A stretch of 64,000 nucleotides of DNA from an uncultured Prevotellaceae bacterium (GTDB lineage: Bacteria; Bacteroidota; Bacteroidia; Bacteroidales; Bacteroidaceae): assembly GCA_902778255.1 (NCBI GenBank), contig CACYXD010000016.1, positions 5,144-69,143 on the forward strand, read 5' to 3'. Positions 32,719 to 41,798 of this stretch are shown here, one piece after another. A program made the position numbers and the translations under genes. The notes under the pieces were generated by a model, which was not told the DNA's origin, made no database searches, and was given only the letters and a program-made list of their open reading frames with translations. How positions within the stretch are numbered: the stretch's first letter is position 1; every line of letters starts with the position of its first letter.

Positions 32719-35592
32719 ATGAGATATATTACTCTTTTATTAGCATTTTGGGGACTAGCAACACTGAACGCCTTTTCACAGTCCTCAGAAGACCGAGGTT
32801 TAACCGTTAGCGGAAACGTGCAAGATGCAGAGTTGAAAGAACCTATGATACAAGCCACCGTGCAATTATTTCGACAGCGCGACTCTACATTCGTGGGAGG
32901 CACCGTTACCGACATCCGAGGCAATTTCTCGGTAGAAGTCCCTGCAAACGGCATCTATCGACTAAAGATATCATCAATAGGCTTTCAGCCTATTCAGAGA
33001 GAGGTGACGCTGCGTCGCAACCAAAGTGCAGATTTGGGCACCCTATTGATTTCCCCAGATGCCGTTATCCTGAAAGAAGCTGTTGTAACAGGGCGTGCTG
33101 CACAGATCATCGTAAAGAAAGACACACTGGTATATAATCCAGATGCCTATCGCACCCCTGAAGGTTCACCCATTGAGGAACTCATCAAGCGTATGCCCGG
33201 TGCCGAGGTCGATGAAGACGGTAATATCACTGTCAATGGCAAGAAGATTGAAAAGATTCTAGTCGATGGCAAGGAATTTATGCTCGGTGATGTAGAGACA
33301 GCACTGAAAAACCTGCCCGTCTCTATTATCCAGAACGTGAAGTTCTACGACCAGCAAAGCGACCAAGCCCGCATCACAGGTATTGAGGACGGCAACAAAC
33401 AGGCCGTGCTCGACTTCACCATCAAAAAAGGAATGAATCGCGGCTACATGACTAATCTCGATATTGCAGACGGTACGAACCATCGCTATGCCTCTCGTGG
33501 TATGGGAAGCAGTTTTACGGATAATACACGCTTTATGCTGATGGGTAATTTCAACAACAAGGAAGAGAATGCAGGCTGGTGGAACCGCCGAGGCTTAAAT
33601 GCCCGTAAGATGTTGGGAACCAACCTGAACTACGACGATGGCGAGAAGCTGAAGATGGATGCCTCCTTGCGCTGGAACCATCGAGACGGTGACAACCAGA
33701 ACGAGAATGCCAGCGAGAGTTTCTACAGCGAAACCTATCGCACATTCAGCAACAGCTATTCGAAACAGTTATCACGCAGCAACAACTGGAACGGAAATAT
33801 CCGCGTAGAATGGAAGCCCGACACACTGACAAACCTGCTCTTGCGTGCCAATGGTAGCACGGGAACCAGCGATAACATGTCAAGTTCATTGAGTGCCACC
33901 TTCAACGACGATCCTTACCTCTACGCCTCCGACCCATTGGGTTCACTATCATCCAGCAGTCCTCTAGCTCCCTACATTGTGAACAATAGCAATGGTGCCA
34001 GCCTCAGCTACGGCGAGAACAAAAACGCCTGGGCCATGCTGCAATTGTACAGGCGGCTGAATCCGCGCGGCCGCAATGTCACACTACGCGTTGAAGGCTC
34101 CATAGGTGACAGCGACAACCGCAATGCCTCAAACAATGAAGTATCGCTGCACAAAAAGGACTCATCATACTACACCGCACGCTACAATACCACGCCAAGC
34201 GACAATCAGGGCTATGTGCTCAGTGCGCTTTACAGCGAACCGCTGTGGAAAGGGGCACACTTGCAGTTCAACTACGAATTGCGCTACAACCAGAACAAGA
34301 GCGACCGCAAGACCTACGATTTCAGTCACCTGCCCCAAAACATTTTCAGTGGCATAGTGCCAGAATACCGTGAATGGGACGATTGGCTGTCAACGGTCTA
34401 TCCCACATTGGATACTTTCCTCGATGACTCGCTCAGCCGTTACTCTGAATATAAAAACTACACACACAACATCCGACTCACGCTGCGCCACTGGCAGGAG
34501 GAATACGACTACAATATAGGTATCCTAGTGCAACCTCAGCGCTCCAACTTCATTCAGGACTATCGCGGACATTTTGTTGATACCATCCGCAACGTTGTCA
34601 ACTTCACGCCTACCATCGATTTCCATTATAAGTTCAGCGACCAGCAGAATATATACGCACATTATCGTGGCGATACTCAACAGCCTGACATGACCCAGCT
34701 TCTTGAAATTCGCGACGACTCAAACCCACTTTACATCACGACTGGTAACCGCGGTCTGAAGCCACAGTTCACCAACTCGCTAAATGTCTATTACAATAAC
34801 TATATACAGAAATACAAACGATCCATTGTGCTATATGGCAACTATCGTCATATCCGAAACGCAATATCAAACAAGGTGACTTATCATCCTGAGACAGGCG
34901 GCAGCGAATCGCGCCCAGAGAATATCAATGGCAACTGGAATGCTGACGGCGGTTTCAACTTCAGCACCGCCATCGACAGTGCGGCACACTGGAACATTGG
35001 CTCTGACACCCGCCTACGCTACAACAACTATGTCAGCTACGTATCTCAAGCCAAAAGCGAAGCTGCAAAGAACACCACGAAGACCACGAACTGGAACCAG
35101 CGTCTGAATGCCAGTTTCCGAAATGACTGGCTGGAGGTCACCCTTGATGGCAACGTGAACTATCAGCACTCGCGCAACGAACTTCAGCCCAGTGCCGACC
35201 TCGACACCTGGCGCTTCAGCTATGGCGGTCAGATGATGGTTCGCCTGCCCATTGGCCTTGAGATTTCCACGAACCTCCACGAAACCAGTCGCCGAGGCTA
35301 CAACGACCCCTCATCAAACACCAACGAACTGATATGGAACGGCCAGATATCCAAGACTTTCCTCAAGTCGAAGTCTCTTGTCGTGGCCTTGAATTTCTAC
35401 GACCTTCTCGGTCAGCAGTCCAATTACGACCGTTGGGTCAATGCCAATGGGCGCAGCGACACCCGTTATAACAGCATCAACTCATACGCCATGCTCCACG
35501 TGCGCTATCGCCTGAATATGTTCGGCGGCAAAGTGGATACCGAAGGACGCTATGACAAGAAGTGGGGAAATAACGACAGACGTGGCAGATAA
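32719..35592 (+). CDS. Large outer-membrane beta-barrel protein (TonB-receptor-like)
   Basis: A 957-aa protein with a signal peptide (LLLAFWGLATLNAFS, then Gln). A carboxypeptidase regulatory-like domain (about 28-110, GNVQDAELKEPMIQATVQLF) is followed by a plug-like segment (about 120-215, with VYNPDAYRTPEGSPIEELIKR) and a barrel to the C-terminus. This is the outer-membrane beta-barrel family related to SusC/TonB receptors but without a SusD partner next door. I see no clear TonB box. It directly follows the LacI gene. Substrate unknown. Confidence 0.88.
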   Translation: MRYITLLLAFWGLATLNAFSQSSEDRGLTVSGNVQDAELKEPMIQATVQLFRQRDSTFVGGTVTDIRGNFSVEVPANGIYRLKISSIGFQPIQREVTLRRNQSADLGTLLISPDAVILKEAVVTGRAAQIIVKKDTLVYNPDAYRTPEGSPIEELIKRMPGAEVDEDGNITVNGKKIEKILVDGKEFMLGDVETALKNLPVSIIQNVKFYDQQSDQARITGIEDGNKQAVLDFTIKKGMNRGYMTNLDIADGTNHRYASRGMGSSFTDNTRFMLMGNFNNKEENAGWWNRRGLNARKMLGTNLNYDDGEKLKMDASLRWNHRDGDNQNENASESFYSETYRTFSNSYSKQLSRSNNWNGNIRVEWKPDTLTNLLLRANGSTGTSDNMSSSLSATFNDDPYLYASDPLGSLSSSSPLAPYIVNNSNGASLSYGENKNAWAMLQLYRRLNPRGRNVTLRVEGSIGDSDNRNASNNEVSLHKKDSSYYTARYNTTPSDNQGYVLSALYSEPLWKGAHLQFNYELRYNQNKSDRKTYDFSHLPQNIFSGIVPEYREWDDWLSTVYPTLDTFLDDSLSRYSEYKNYTHNIRLTLRHWQEEYDYNIGILVQPQRSNFIQDYRGHFVDTIRNVVNFTPTIDFHYKFSDQQNIYAHYRGDTQQPDMTQLLEIRDDSNPLYITTGNRGLKPQFTNSLNVYYNNYIQKYKRSIVLYGNYRHIRNAISNKVTYHPETGGSESRPENINGNWNADGGFNFSTAIDSAAHWNIGSDTRLRYNNYVSYVSQAKSEAAKNTTKTTNWNQRLNASFRNDWLEVTLDGNVNYQHSRNELQPSADLDTWRFSYGGQMMVRLPIGLEISTNLHETSRRGYNDPSSNTNELIWNGQISKTFLKSKSLVVALNFYDLLGQQSNYDRWVNANGRSDTRYNSINSYAMLHVRYRLNMFGGKVDTEGRYDKKWGNNDRRGR

Positions 35593-35603
35593 GGCGTTTG
35601 AAA

Positions 35604-35662
35604 AAATTTGGCCAAAATTCAAAAAATAATGGCCAATATTTTAAAAATAATGGCTATTATTA
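35604..35662. repeat. GGCCA-rich element related to the 12.1-kb palindrome
   Basis: TTTGGCCAAAATT at 35608 and AAAAAATAATGGCCA at 35620-35634 repeat, in the same order and spacing, sequences of the minus strand at 12149-12188; a third, diverged copy (AAAAATAATGGCTA) follows at 35643. The element sits directly upstream of the alcohol dehydrogenase -7 element. Confidence 0.7.
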
Positions 35663-35664
35663 TT

Positions 35665-35672
35665 TATCTTTG
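35665..35672 (+). promoter_or_regulatory. Promoter -7 element of the alcohol dehydrogenase gene
   Basis: TATCTTTG, 33 nt before the ATG at 35706. An in-frame upstream ATG at 35598 lies before this promoter and is not used. Confidence 0.75.
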
Positions 35673-35705
35673 CACAGATATTACAAACTAAAGCATAATA
35701 TTTCG

Positions 35706-36890
35706 ATGAAAGATTTCAGCTATTTTGCACCTACAGAGGTGGTGTTCGGTAAAAAGTCGGAGGAGCAGGTTGCTGCTCTCGTTAAGAAATACGGTGGCAC
35801 AAAGGTACTGGTACACTACGGCGGACAGAGTGCCATACGATCAGGCCTACTTGACAAAATCTGTAGTCTACTCACTGAAGGCAGCGTCAGTTTTGTCAAA
35901 CTAGGCGGCGTGGTGCCTAATCCACGTCTATCACTTGTTCACGAGGGCATTGAGCTATGCAGGAAAGAAGGCATCGACTTCATCCTTGCCATAGGTGGCG
36001 GTAGCGTCATCGACTCGTCGAAAGCCATTGCATACGGTGTGCCTTACGAAGGTGATGTATGGGACTTCTATTTGGGCAAAGCCACGCCTACAGAGATGCT
36101 TCCACTAGCCTCCGTGCTCACCATTCCTGCAGCAGGCAGCGAGATGAGCGAGAGTAGCGTCATTACCAACGAGGATGGCGACGTAAAACTGGGCTACTCG
36201 AACAACCTCTCCCGCCCGAAGTTTGCCATTATGAATCCAGAGCGTACCTTTACCCTGCCTCCTTATCAGACGGCAGCAGGTGTTACAGATATGATGATGC
36301 ACACTATGGAGCGCTATTTTACCAAGGACGATGACATGGACCTGACAACTGATTTGGCAGAAGCTTCGCTACGCAGCATCAAGAATGCCGTCTTTGCCGT
36401 ATTGAAGAATCCTGAGGACTATCGCTATCGTGCACAGATCATGTGGGGCGGCTCCCTGATGCATAACGACCTGACGGGTTGTGGCGTGGCCAGCGACTGG
36501 GCAACCCACCAACTCGAACACGAGCTCAGCGGCATGTTTGATGTCACCCACGGTGCCGGACTCGCTGCCATCTGGCCCAGTTGGGCACGCTACACGATGC
36601 ACGAGAACCTCTCGCGTTTCGTCCGCTTTGCTGTCAATGTGATGGATATTCCCAATGATTTCACCGACCCCGAAGGCACAGCCCTTCGCGGCATCGAAGC
36701 CATGGAGCATTTCTATCACGCTATCGGTATGCCCATCAATATCAAGGAACTCATTGGCAAGGACATCACCGACGAGGAAATCAAGGAAATGACCCGTAAG
36801 TGCAGTCGCGACTACCAGAAGACTTGCGGCCAACTCAAAGTGCTCAAGGCCGAGGATATGGAGAACATCTATAAAATGGCAAGAGGATAA
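35706..36890 (+). CDS. Iron-containing alcohol dehydrogenase (BdhA/YqhD type)
   Basis: A 394-aa NAD(P)H-dependent group III alcohol dehydrogenase. The nucleotide-binding GGGS motif is LAIGGGSVIDSSKAIAYG, and metal-binding His residues lie in THQLEHELSGMFDVTHGAGLA. Related enzymes reduce aldehydes or butanal-like substrates to alcohols. The ATG at 35706 is preferred because the promoter lies at 35665. The GH43 gene starts 19 nt downstream, so the two form an operon; the metabolic link is not evident. Confidence 0.92.
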   Translation: MKDFSYFAPTEVVFGKKSEEQVAALVKKYGGTKVLVHYGGQSAIRSGLLDKICSLLTEGSVSFVKLGGVVPNPRLSLVHEGIELCRKEGIDFILAIGGGSVIDSSKAIAYGVPYEGDVWDFYLGKATPTEMLPLASVLTIPAAGSEMSESSVITNEDGDVKLGYSNNLSRPKFAIMNPERTFTLPPYQTAAGVTDMMMHTMERYFTKDDDMDLTTDLAEASLRSIKNAVFAVLKNPEDYRYRAQIMWGGSLMHNDLTGCGVASDWATHQLEHELSGMFDVTHGAGLAAIWPSWARYTMHENLSRFVRFAVNVMDIPNDFTDPEGTALRGIEAMEHFYHAIGMPINIKELIGKDITDEEIKEMTRKCSRDYQKTCGQLKVLKAEDMENIYKMARG

Positions 36891-36909
36891 TCACATCATA
36901 TAAACAGCA

Positions 36910-38688
36910 ATGAAAAGAACAATCATTCTTGCGATATGCTGCCTTGTGACGATGGGCTGCCTCGCACAACGAAATGCCATCCGTTCGGGTGAAATATGGC
37001 CCGATGACAAGGGGGTACATATCAATGCTCATGGTGGCGGCATCATGAAATATGGCGACACCTGGTACTGGTTTGGTGAACATAAGGCCGAATGGACCTG
37101 CGATGCCCTTGTAGGCGTGATGTGCTACGCATCAAAGGACTTGGCGAACTGGCGCAATTGCGGGGTGGCACTGAGCGTGAGCGAAGAGCGTGGCCACGAC
37201 ATAGAGCGCGGCTGCATCCTGGAGCGCCCGAAGGTTATCTATAACCCCACGACGAAGAAGTTCTGTATGTGGTTCCACCTGGAACTGAAAGGCCGCGGCT
37301 ATGATGCCGCCCGCTATGGCGTGGCCGTGGCCGACAGACCTGAGGGGCCGTATAAATTCCTCTACTCATCAAGGGCAAATGCGGGGAAATGGCCAACAGA
37401 GGGCTCGCCGATGGATTTCGACGAATACCTGAAACGTGACTTCGACAATGGTCAGATGTCGCGCGACATGACGCTGTTTGTCGATGATGACGGCAAGGCC
37501 TACCATATCTTCTCCTCGGAAGAGAACTTCACACTGCACATCGCTGAACTGACTGATGACTACCTGCACCACAGTGGCCGCTACACGCGCATGGCGCCTG
37601 GTGGACAGAACGAGGCACCCGCCATCTTCAAGCACAACGGCACCTACTGGATGATTACCAGTGGCTGCACGGGCTGGGCACCCAACGAGGCCCGTATGTT
37701 CTCCGCACCCAGCATCTGGGGCCCCTGGACGCAGCATCCCAACCCGTGTCGCGGTCCCAAAGCCGACAAGACCTTTATGGGTCAGAGTACCTATGTGCTG
37801 ACACTCGATGATGGGCGTCACATTTTCATGGCCGACATCTGGCGTCCCCAACACCCCATTGACGGCCGCTACATCTGGCTGCCCATCGAATTCGAATACG
37901 GCAAGCCTGTTGTACGCTGGCAAGATGAATGGTTGTTGAATGACCAGTTGTTTACGTTGAAAAACGGTGACGTGAGCATGACTATTGACGTAGCGAAGGG
38001 AGGAAAAATCCTGTCGCTGAAGCATCAGGACAAAGAAGTCATCTCGCAGTCGCGCTGGCCTGAATCTTTCGGCAGCACCTTCTGGACTTCACCACAGAAA
38101 GAATGGAACTGGCCCCCAGTAGCAGAGTTTGACAAACATGCATATACAGTGAGCGCACAGGAAAATAGCCGTCTCGTCATCAGCAGTCCCACGTCACAGC
38201 GCCTAGGCCTCAGCGTGGGCAAGGACTTTCAAATAGACAAAGAGGACGGGGCCATCGTGATCACCTACTCCATTAAGAACGAAGGCACGGAGCCACGCCG
38301 TGTAGCGCCTTGGGAGATTACCCGCGTGCCTAACAATGACGGTCTTATCAGTTTCGAAGCTCCTGTTGACAGCATTTGGCCAGCAGGACTTATGACTTTC
38401 GAGACAAAAAAGGGCATTGCATATTACAAGACCGACGAGGCTCCACAGAACCGTAAGGTGAACGCCAATGGTACTGGTTGGCTGGCCTACGAAACCAACG
38501 GCCTGAAACTGACCAAGAAGTTCCAAGACCTGAAACCTGGCGAGGCAGCCCCTGGCGAAGCAGAGATACAAGTATATGTGAATCGAGGAAAGACTTATAT
38601 CGAGTTAGAGAGCCAGGGAGCCTATACCCTGTTACAACCAGGTGAGCAACTCCACTGGACTGTACGCTGGTATCTCACACGACAATAG
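36910..38688 (+). CDS. Secreted GH43-like glycosidase fused to a DUF4380-like domain
   Basis: A 592-aa protein with a signal peptide (TIILAICCLVTMGCLA, then Gln). The N-terminal five-bladed propeller (about 25-340) starts with HINAHGGGIMKYGDTWYWFG, the form seen in GH43 galactan beta-1,3-galactosidase-like subfamilies, and includes MTLFVDDDGKAYHIFSSE and GQNEAPAIFKHNGTYWMIT. The C-terminal half (about 350-590, GKILSLKHQDKEVISQ...) resembles DUF4380, a galactose-mutarotase-like beta-sandwich of unknown role. Likely acts on galactose-containing side chains in the periplasm. The GH43 call is good; the subfamily and second domain are tentative. Confidence 0.82.
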   Translation: MKRTIILAICCLVTMGCLAQRNAIRSGEIWPDDKGVHINAHGGGIMKYGDTWYWFGEHKAEWTCDALVGVMCYASKDLANWRNCGVALSVSEERGHDIERGCILERPKVIYNPTTKKFCMWFHLELKGRGYDAARYGVAVADRPEGPYKFLYSSRANAGKWPTEGSPMDFDEYLKRDFDNGQMSRDMTLFVDDDGKAYHIFSSEENFTLHIAELTDDYLHHSGRYTRMAPGGQNEAPAIFKHNGTYWMITSGCTGWAPNEARMFSAPSIWGPWTQHPNPCRGPKADKTFMGQSTYVLTLDDGRHIFMADIWRPQHPIDGRYIWLPIEFEYGKPVVRWQDEWLLNDQLFTLKNGDVSMTIDVAKGGKILSLKHQDKEVISQSRWPESFGSTFWTSPQKEWNWPPVAEFDKHAYTVSAQENSRLVISSPTSQRLGLSVGKDFQIDKEDGAIVITYSIKNEGTEPRRVAPWEITRVPNNDGLISFEAPVDSIWPAGLMTFETKKGIAYYKTDEAPQNRKVNANGTGWLAYETNGLKLTKKFQDLKPGEAAPGEAEIQVYVNRGKTYIELESQGAYTLLQPGEQLHWTVRWYLTRQ

Positions 38689-38699
38689 TAGAAAGAGCC

Positions 38700-40676
38700 T
38701 TATGCCTTGAGTGCTCGCATGGCATTGAGCACGGCCAGAACGGTGACACCTACATCGGCAAAGACGGCGAGCCACATCGTTGCGATGCCGAAGGTGGCAA
38801 GAATCAGTACGGCAACCTTCACGCCAATGGCGAACCATATGTTTTGATGGGCTATGCCAATGGTACGACGGGCAATGCGTACGGCAGTGGCTATCTTTGA
38901 TGGTTGGTCGTCCATCAGCACCACGTCGGCAGCTTCTATCGCAGCATCACTTCCAAGGCCTCCCATAGCGATACCTACGTCGGCACGCGCCAATACTGGC
39001 GCATCGTTGATGCCGTCGCCTACGAAAGCCAGTTTTGATGACTGGTGGCTGATGGCTGATAGCTGAGACACCTTATCCGTTGGTAGCAGTTCTGCGTGGT
39101 ATTCATCAATACCCAGCTGCTGAGCCACGCGACTGGCAACCTCTTCACGGTCTCCTGTCAGCATCACGGTCTTCTTCACGCCCAGTTTCTTCAATTGGGC
39201 AATAGCCTCGGCACTATCGGCCTTCACCTGGTCGTTGATGACGATATGACCTGCATAGACATAAGGTGACAGGTGATGGGTGATGGGTGATAGGCGATGA
39301 GGAGTGGCTGACGCCTCTGCGATAGCAACGTGGACTATAGTGCCCTCGTCACCATGTTCACATTGGTGCCATTCTACGCCTACGAGCTCCATCATCTTCG
39401 TATTACCTACGCATACTATCTTTTCGCCCACCTTGGCACGAATACCCTTTCCGGCAATCTCTTCAACATCCGTTACCTCGCAACCGTCTGTGCCCTCTTC
39501 TGGGAAGGCATCACGTAGGGCAGCACCAATGGGATGACTGGTGGAATGTTCCACATGGGCAGCCAGGTGCAACAACTGGTATTCGCTGCATATCTCTGGG
39601 TGTACAGCCTGTACAGCGAAGCGGCCATGCGTCAGCGTGCCAGTCTTGTCGAACACCACGGTATCTACCTTCGACAGAATATCAAGGAAGTTGGCACCTT
39701 TCACCAAGACTCCCTTTCTTGATGCGCCACCAATACCACCGAAGAAGGTGAGGGGCACACTAATAACCAGGGCACAAGGACAACTTACCACGAGGAACAT
39801 CAAGGCGCGATAGAGCCAGGTGGGGAAAGAGGTGAGAGGCGAGATGTCAGAGGTGAGAGAGATGGCCAAGGGTGGAATGATGGCGATGGCCAAGGCCAGG
39901 AACACCACGATTGGCGTGTAGATACGGGCAAAACGGGTGATAAAGGCCTCGCTCTGCGACTTGTGTTCTCCAGCATCCTCTACCAGTTTGATGATTTTCG
40001 ATACCGTGCTCTCGCCAAAGGTCTTGGTAGTGCGCAAGGTGATGACACCACTCAGATTGATGCAGCCAGAGATAATCTCATCGCCCTCGTTGACTTCCAA
40101 GGGAACGCTCTCGCCTGTTAGAGCCATCGTGTTCAGACTGGATTTGCCACTAACGATAGTGCCGTCCAAGGGTACTTTTTCACCAGGGCGCACCTCAATA
40201 ATGGTTCCCACAGCAACCTGTTCAGGACTGATGGTCTCTTCAGATCCCTCAAGGCGTGCGATGTCAGGGCGGATATCCATCAGATGCGAGATGCTGGTGC
40301 GACTCTTTCCTTCGGCATAGCCCTCGAAGAACTCGCCTACCTGGAAAAAGAGCATCACGAAGACAGCCTCAGGAAACTCCGTCTCGGCACCTGGCATAAA
40401 ACCGATGCAGAGGGCACCGATCGTAGCCACAGACATCAGAAAATGTTCATTAAAGGGGTCGCCATGGGCCAGTCCCTCTGCAGCTTCCTTCAGCGTGCCA
40501 GCACCTATTAATAAATAAGGTATAAGATATACCAATAGTAGTTGCCAAGTGGGCAGACTTATGGTTTTCTCAACAATGACGGCGGCAATGAGTAAAACTA
40601 TTGTAGCAGCAATAAGCCATAGCTGCCGATGTCCGCCATGCTCATGATGATGTTCATGATGATGGTTGTGTGCCAT
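38700..40676 (-). CDS. Heavy-metal P-type ATPase (Zn/Cd/Pb type)
   Basis: A 658-aa inner-membrane efflux pump. It has a His-rich N-terminus (AHNHHHEHHHEHGGH) instead of an HMA metal-binding domain, then P1B membrane helices with the CPC motif (VVSCPCALVIS), the phosphorylation site DKTGTLTHG, the nucleotide-binding HP motif in STSHPIGAALRD and the hinge GDGINDAPVLARADVGIAMG. CPC with a His-rich tail suggests Zn or Cd export. Three separate segments (about residues 271-283, 459-470 and 537-546) are encoded by 7-bp repeats, although all catalytic motifs are intact. Confidence 0.93.
   Translation of the reverse strand: MAHNHHHEHHHEHGGHRQLWLIAATIVLLIAAVIVEKTISLPTWQLLLVYLIPYLLIGAGTLKEAAEGLAHGDPFNEHFLMSVATIGALCIGFMPGAETEFPEAVFVMLFFQVGEFFEGYAEGKSRTSISHLMDIRPDIARLEGSEETISPEQVAVGTIIEVRPGEKVPLDGTIVSGKSSLNTMALTGESVPLEVNEGDEIISGCINLSGVITLRTTKTFGESTVSKIIKLVEDAGEHKSQSEAFITRFARIYTPIVVFLALAIAIIPPLAISLTSDISPLTSFPTWLYRALMFLVVSCPCALVISVPLTFFGGIGGASRKGVLVKGANFLDILSKVDTVVFDKTGTLTHGRFAVQAVHPEICSEYQLLHLAAHVEHSTSHPIGAALRDAFPEEGTDGCEVTDVEEIAGKGIRAKVGEKIVCVGNTKMMELVGVEWHQCEHGDEGTIVHVAIAEASATPHRLSPITHHLSPYVYAGHIVINDQVKADSAEAIAQLKKLGVKKTVMLTGDREEVASRVAQQLGIDEYHAELLPTDKVSQLSAISHQSSKLAFVGDGINDAPVLARADVGIAMGGLGSDAAIEAADVVLMDDQPSKIATAVRIARRTIGIAHQNIWFAIGVKVAVLILATFGIATMWLAVFADVGVTVLAVLNAMRALKA
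39040..39067. repeat. 7-bp repeat in the P-type ATPase gene (C-terminal P-domain region)
   Basis: GACTGGT, GGCTGAT, GGCTGAT, AGCTGAG in register, encoding QLSAISHQSS just before KLAFVGDGIND. Confidence 0.7.
39266..39300. repeat. 7-bp repeat in the P-type ATPase gene (N-domain/P-domain junction)
   Basis: GTGACAG, GTGATGG, GTGATGG, GTGATAG, GCGATGA in register, encoding HRLSPITHHLSP. Confidence 0.85.
39829..39863. repeat. 7-bp repeat in the P-type ATPase gene (before the CPC helix)
   Basis: GAGGTGA, GAGGCGA, GATGTCA, GAGGTGA, then a partial unit, encoding SLTSDISPLTS in the loop before the CPC membrane helix. Confidence 0.75.
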
Positions 40677-40702
40677 GATGGTTGTATTTTTTGTTCTGGC
40701 TG

Positions 40703-40710
40703 CAAAAGTA
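40703..40710 (-). promoter_or_regulatory. Promoter -7 element of the P-type ATPase gene
   Basis: Minus-strand TACTTTTG, 26 nt before the ATG at 40676. Confidence 0.65.
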
Positions 40711-40775
40711 CTAAAATAAAATCACCTGACATATGGAATCACGAAAAAAAACTTGTAGAATTAAAAGAAAGTATA

Positions 40776-40783
40776 TACCTTTG
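40776..40783 (+). promoter_or_regulatory. Promoter -7 element 5 nt from the glutaminyl cyclase ATG
   Basis: TACCTTTG, then CACAC, then ATG at 40789. The expected start site coincides with the start codon, so the mRNA is probably leaderless. Confidence 0.75.
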
Positions 40784-40788
40784 CACAC

Positions 40789-41757
40789 ATGAAACGAGTA
40801 TTTATCCTCTTTATTACAGTTATGCTGTTGATGGCCTGTGGTGGCGGCAAGAAAGATCTTACGGAAAAGGGAGAGCCTGTAGGACCGCAGTTTTCTGCAG
40901 ACTCGGCATTTTTGTTCTGCCAGCAGCAATGCGATTTCGGACCACGCACCATGAACAGCGAGGCCCACGAGCAGTGCGGACAATGGATTGTAGAAAAATT
41001 CCAGGGCTACGGCATGAAGGTTACGGAACAGCGGGCCACGCTGACTGGATTTGACGGCACCCCCCTGTTGAGTAATAATATCATTGCGCAGTATCAGCCA
41101 GAAAAGGAACAGCGCGTCCTGCTCTGCGCCCATTGGGACAGCCGTCCTTGGGCTGACAACGACCCCGACGAGGCAAACCATACCAAGCCTGTGATGGCTG
41201 CCAATGATGGTGCCAGCGGCGTAGCGGTGATGTTGGAGATTGCCCGTCTGCTTCAGGCCGATACCTGTCAGTTGCCTGTAGGTGTTGACTTCGTATGCTT
41301 CGATGCCGAGGACTGGGGCAGCCACGACGATAACGACTCATGGGCGCTGGGCGCACAACATTGGTCTAAGAACTATCATCCATCACCTAACACCAAGCAC
41401 CGTTACGGCATTCTGCTCGACATGGTGGGTGGTCAGGGTGCCCGTTTCTATCAGGAAGGTTATTCGAAATATTATGCCAAGCCTGTGGTGAAACGCGTAT
41501 GGCGGGCTGCCGCTGTTGCTGGCTTCAGCAGCTATTTTCCACAGGAAGATGGTGGTGGCATTACCGATGACCACGTCCCCGTGAACGAGGTGGCAAAAAT
41601 ACCCTGTATCGACATTATCAACTATTACCCCGATTGTGATGAGAGCAGTTTCGGGCCTACCTGGCACACCATCCATGATGACATGGAGCACTTGGACCGC
41701 AACACGCTCAAGGCCGTGGGTCAAACCTTGATCCAAGTTCTATATACTGAGAAATAA
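40789..41757 (+). CDS. Glutaminyl-peptide cyclotransferase-like lipoprotein (M28 fold)
   Basis: A 322-aa lipoprotein (lipobox LLMAC, Cys17) with an M28-type zinc hydrolase fold of the glutaminyl cyclase subgroup, which converts N-terminal Gln to pyroglutamate. Key segments are LLCAHWDSRPWAD, ANDGASGVAVMLEIARLL (metal Asp), CFDAEDWG (Glu) and WHTIHDDMEHLD (metal His). Many secreted proteins in this window have Gln right after the predicted signal cleavage site, the expected substrate. The lipobox confirms the ATG only 5 nt after the promoter element. An aminopeptidase activity of the same fold cannot be excluded. Confidence 0.85.
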   Translation: MKRVFILFITVMLLMACGGGKKDLTEKGEPVGPQFSADSAFLFCQQQCDFGPRTMNSEAHEQCGQWIVEKFQGYGMKVTEQRATLTGFDGTPLLSNNIIAQYQPEKEQRVLLCAHWDSRPWADNDPDEANHTKPVMAANDGASGVAVMLEIARLLQADTCQLPVGVDFVCFDAEDWGSHDDNDSWALGAQHWSKNYHPSPNTKHRYGILLDMVGGQGARFYQEGYSKYYAKPVVKRVWRAAAVAGFSSYFPQEDGGGITDDHVPVNEVAKIPCIDIINYYPDCDESSFGPTWHTIHDDMEHLDRNTLKAVGQTLIQVLYTEK

Positions 41758-41762
41758 AAGAC

Positions 41763-41794
41763 ATTTCTCATTTCTCATTCCTCATTTCTCATTT
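41763..41794. repeat. 7-bp tandem repeat between convergent genes
   Basis: ATTTCTC, ATTTCTC, ATTCCTC, ATTTCTC, ATTT fill the 41-nt gap between the cyclase and DUF4294 stops. Confidence 0.88.
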
Positions 41795-41798
41795 GGAA

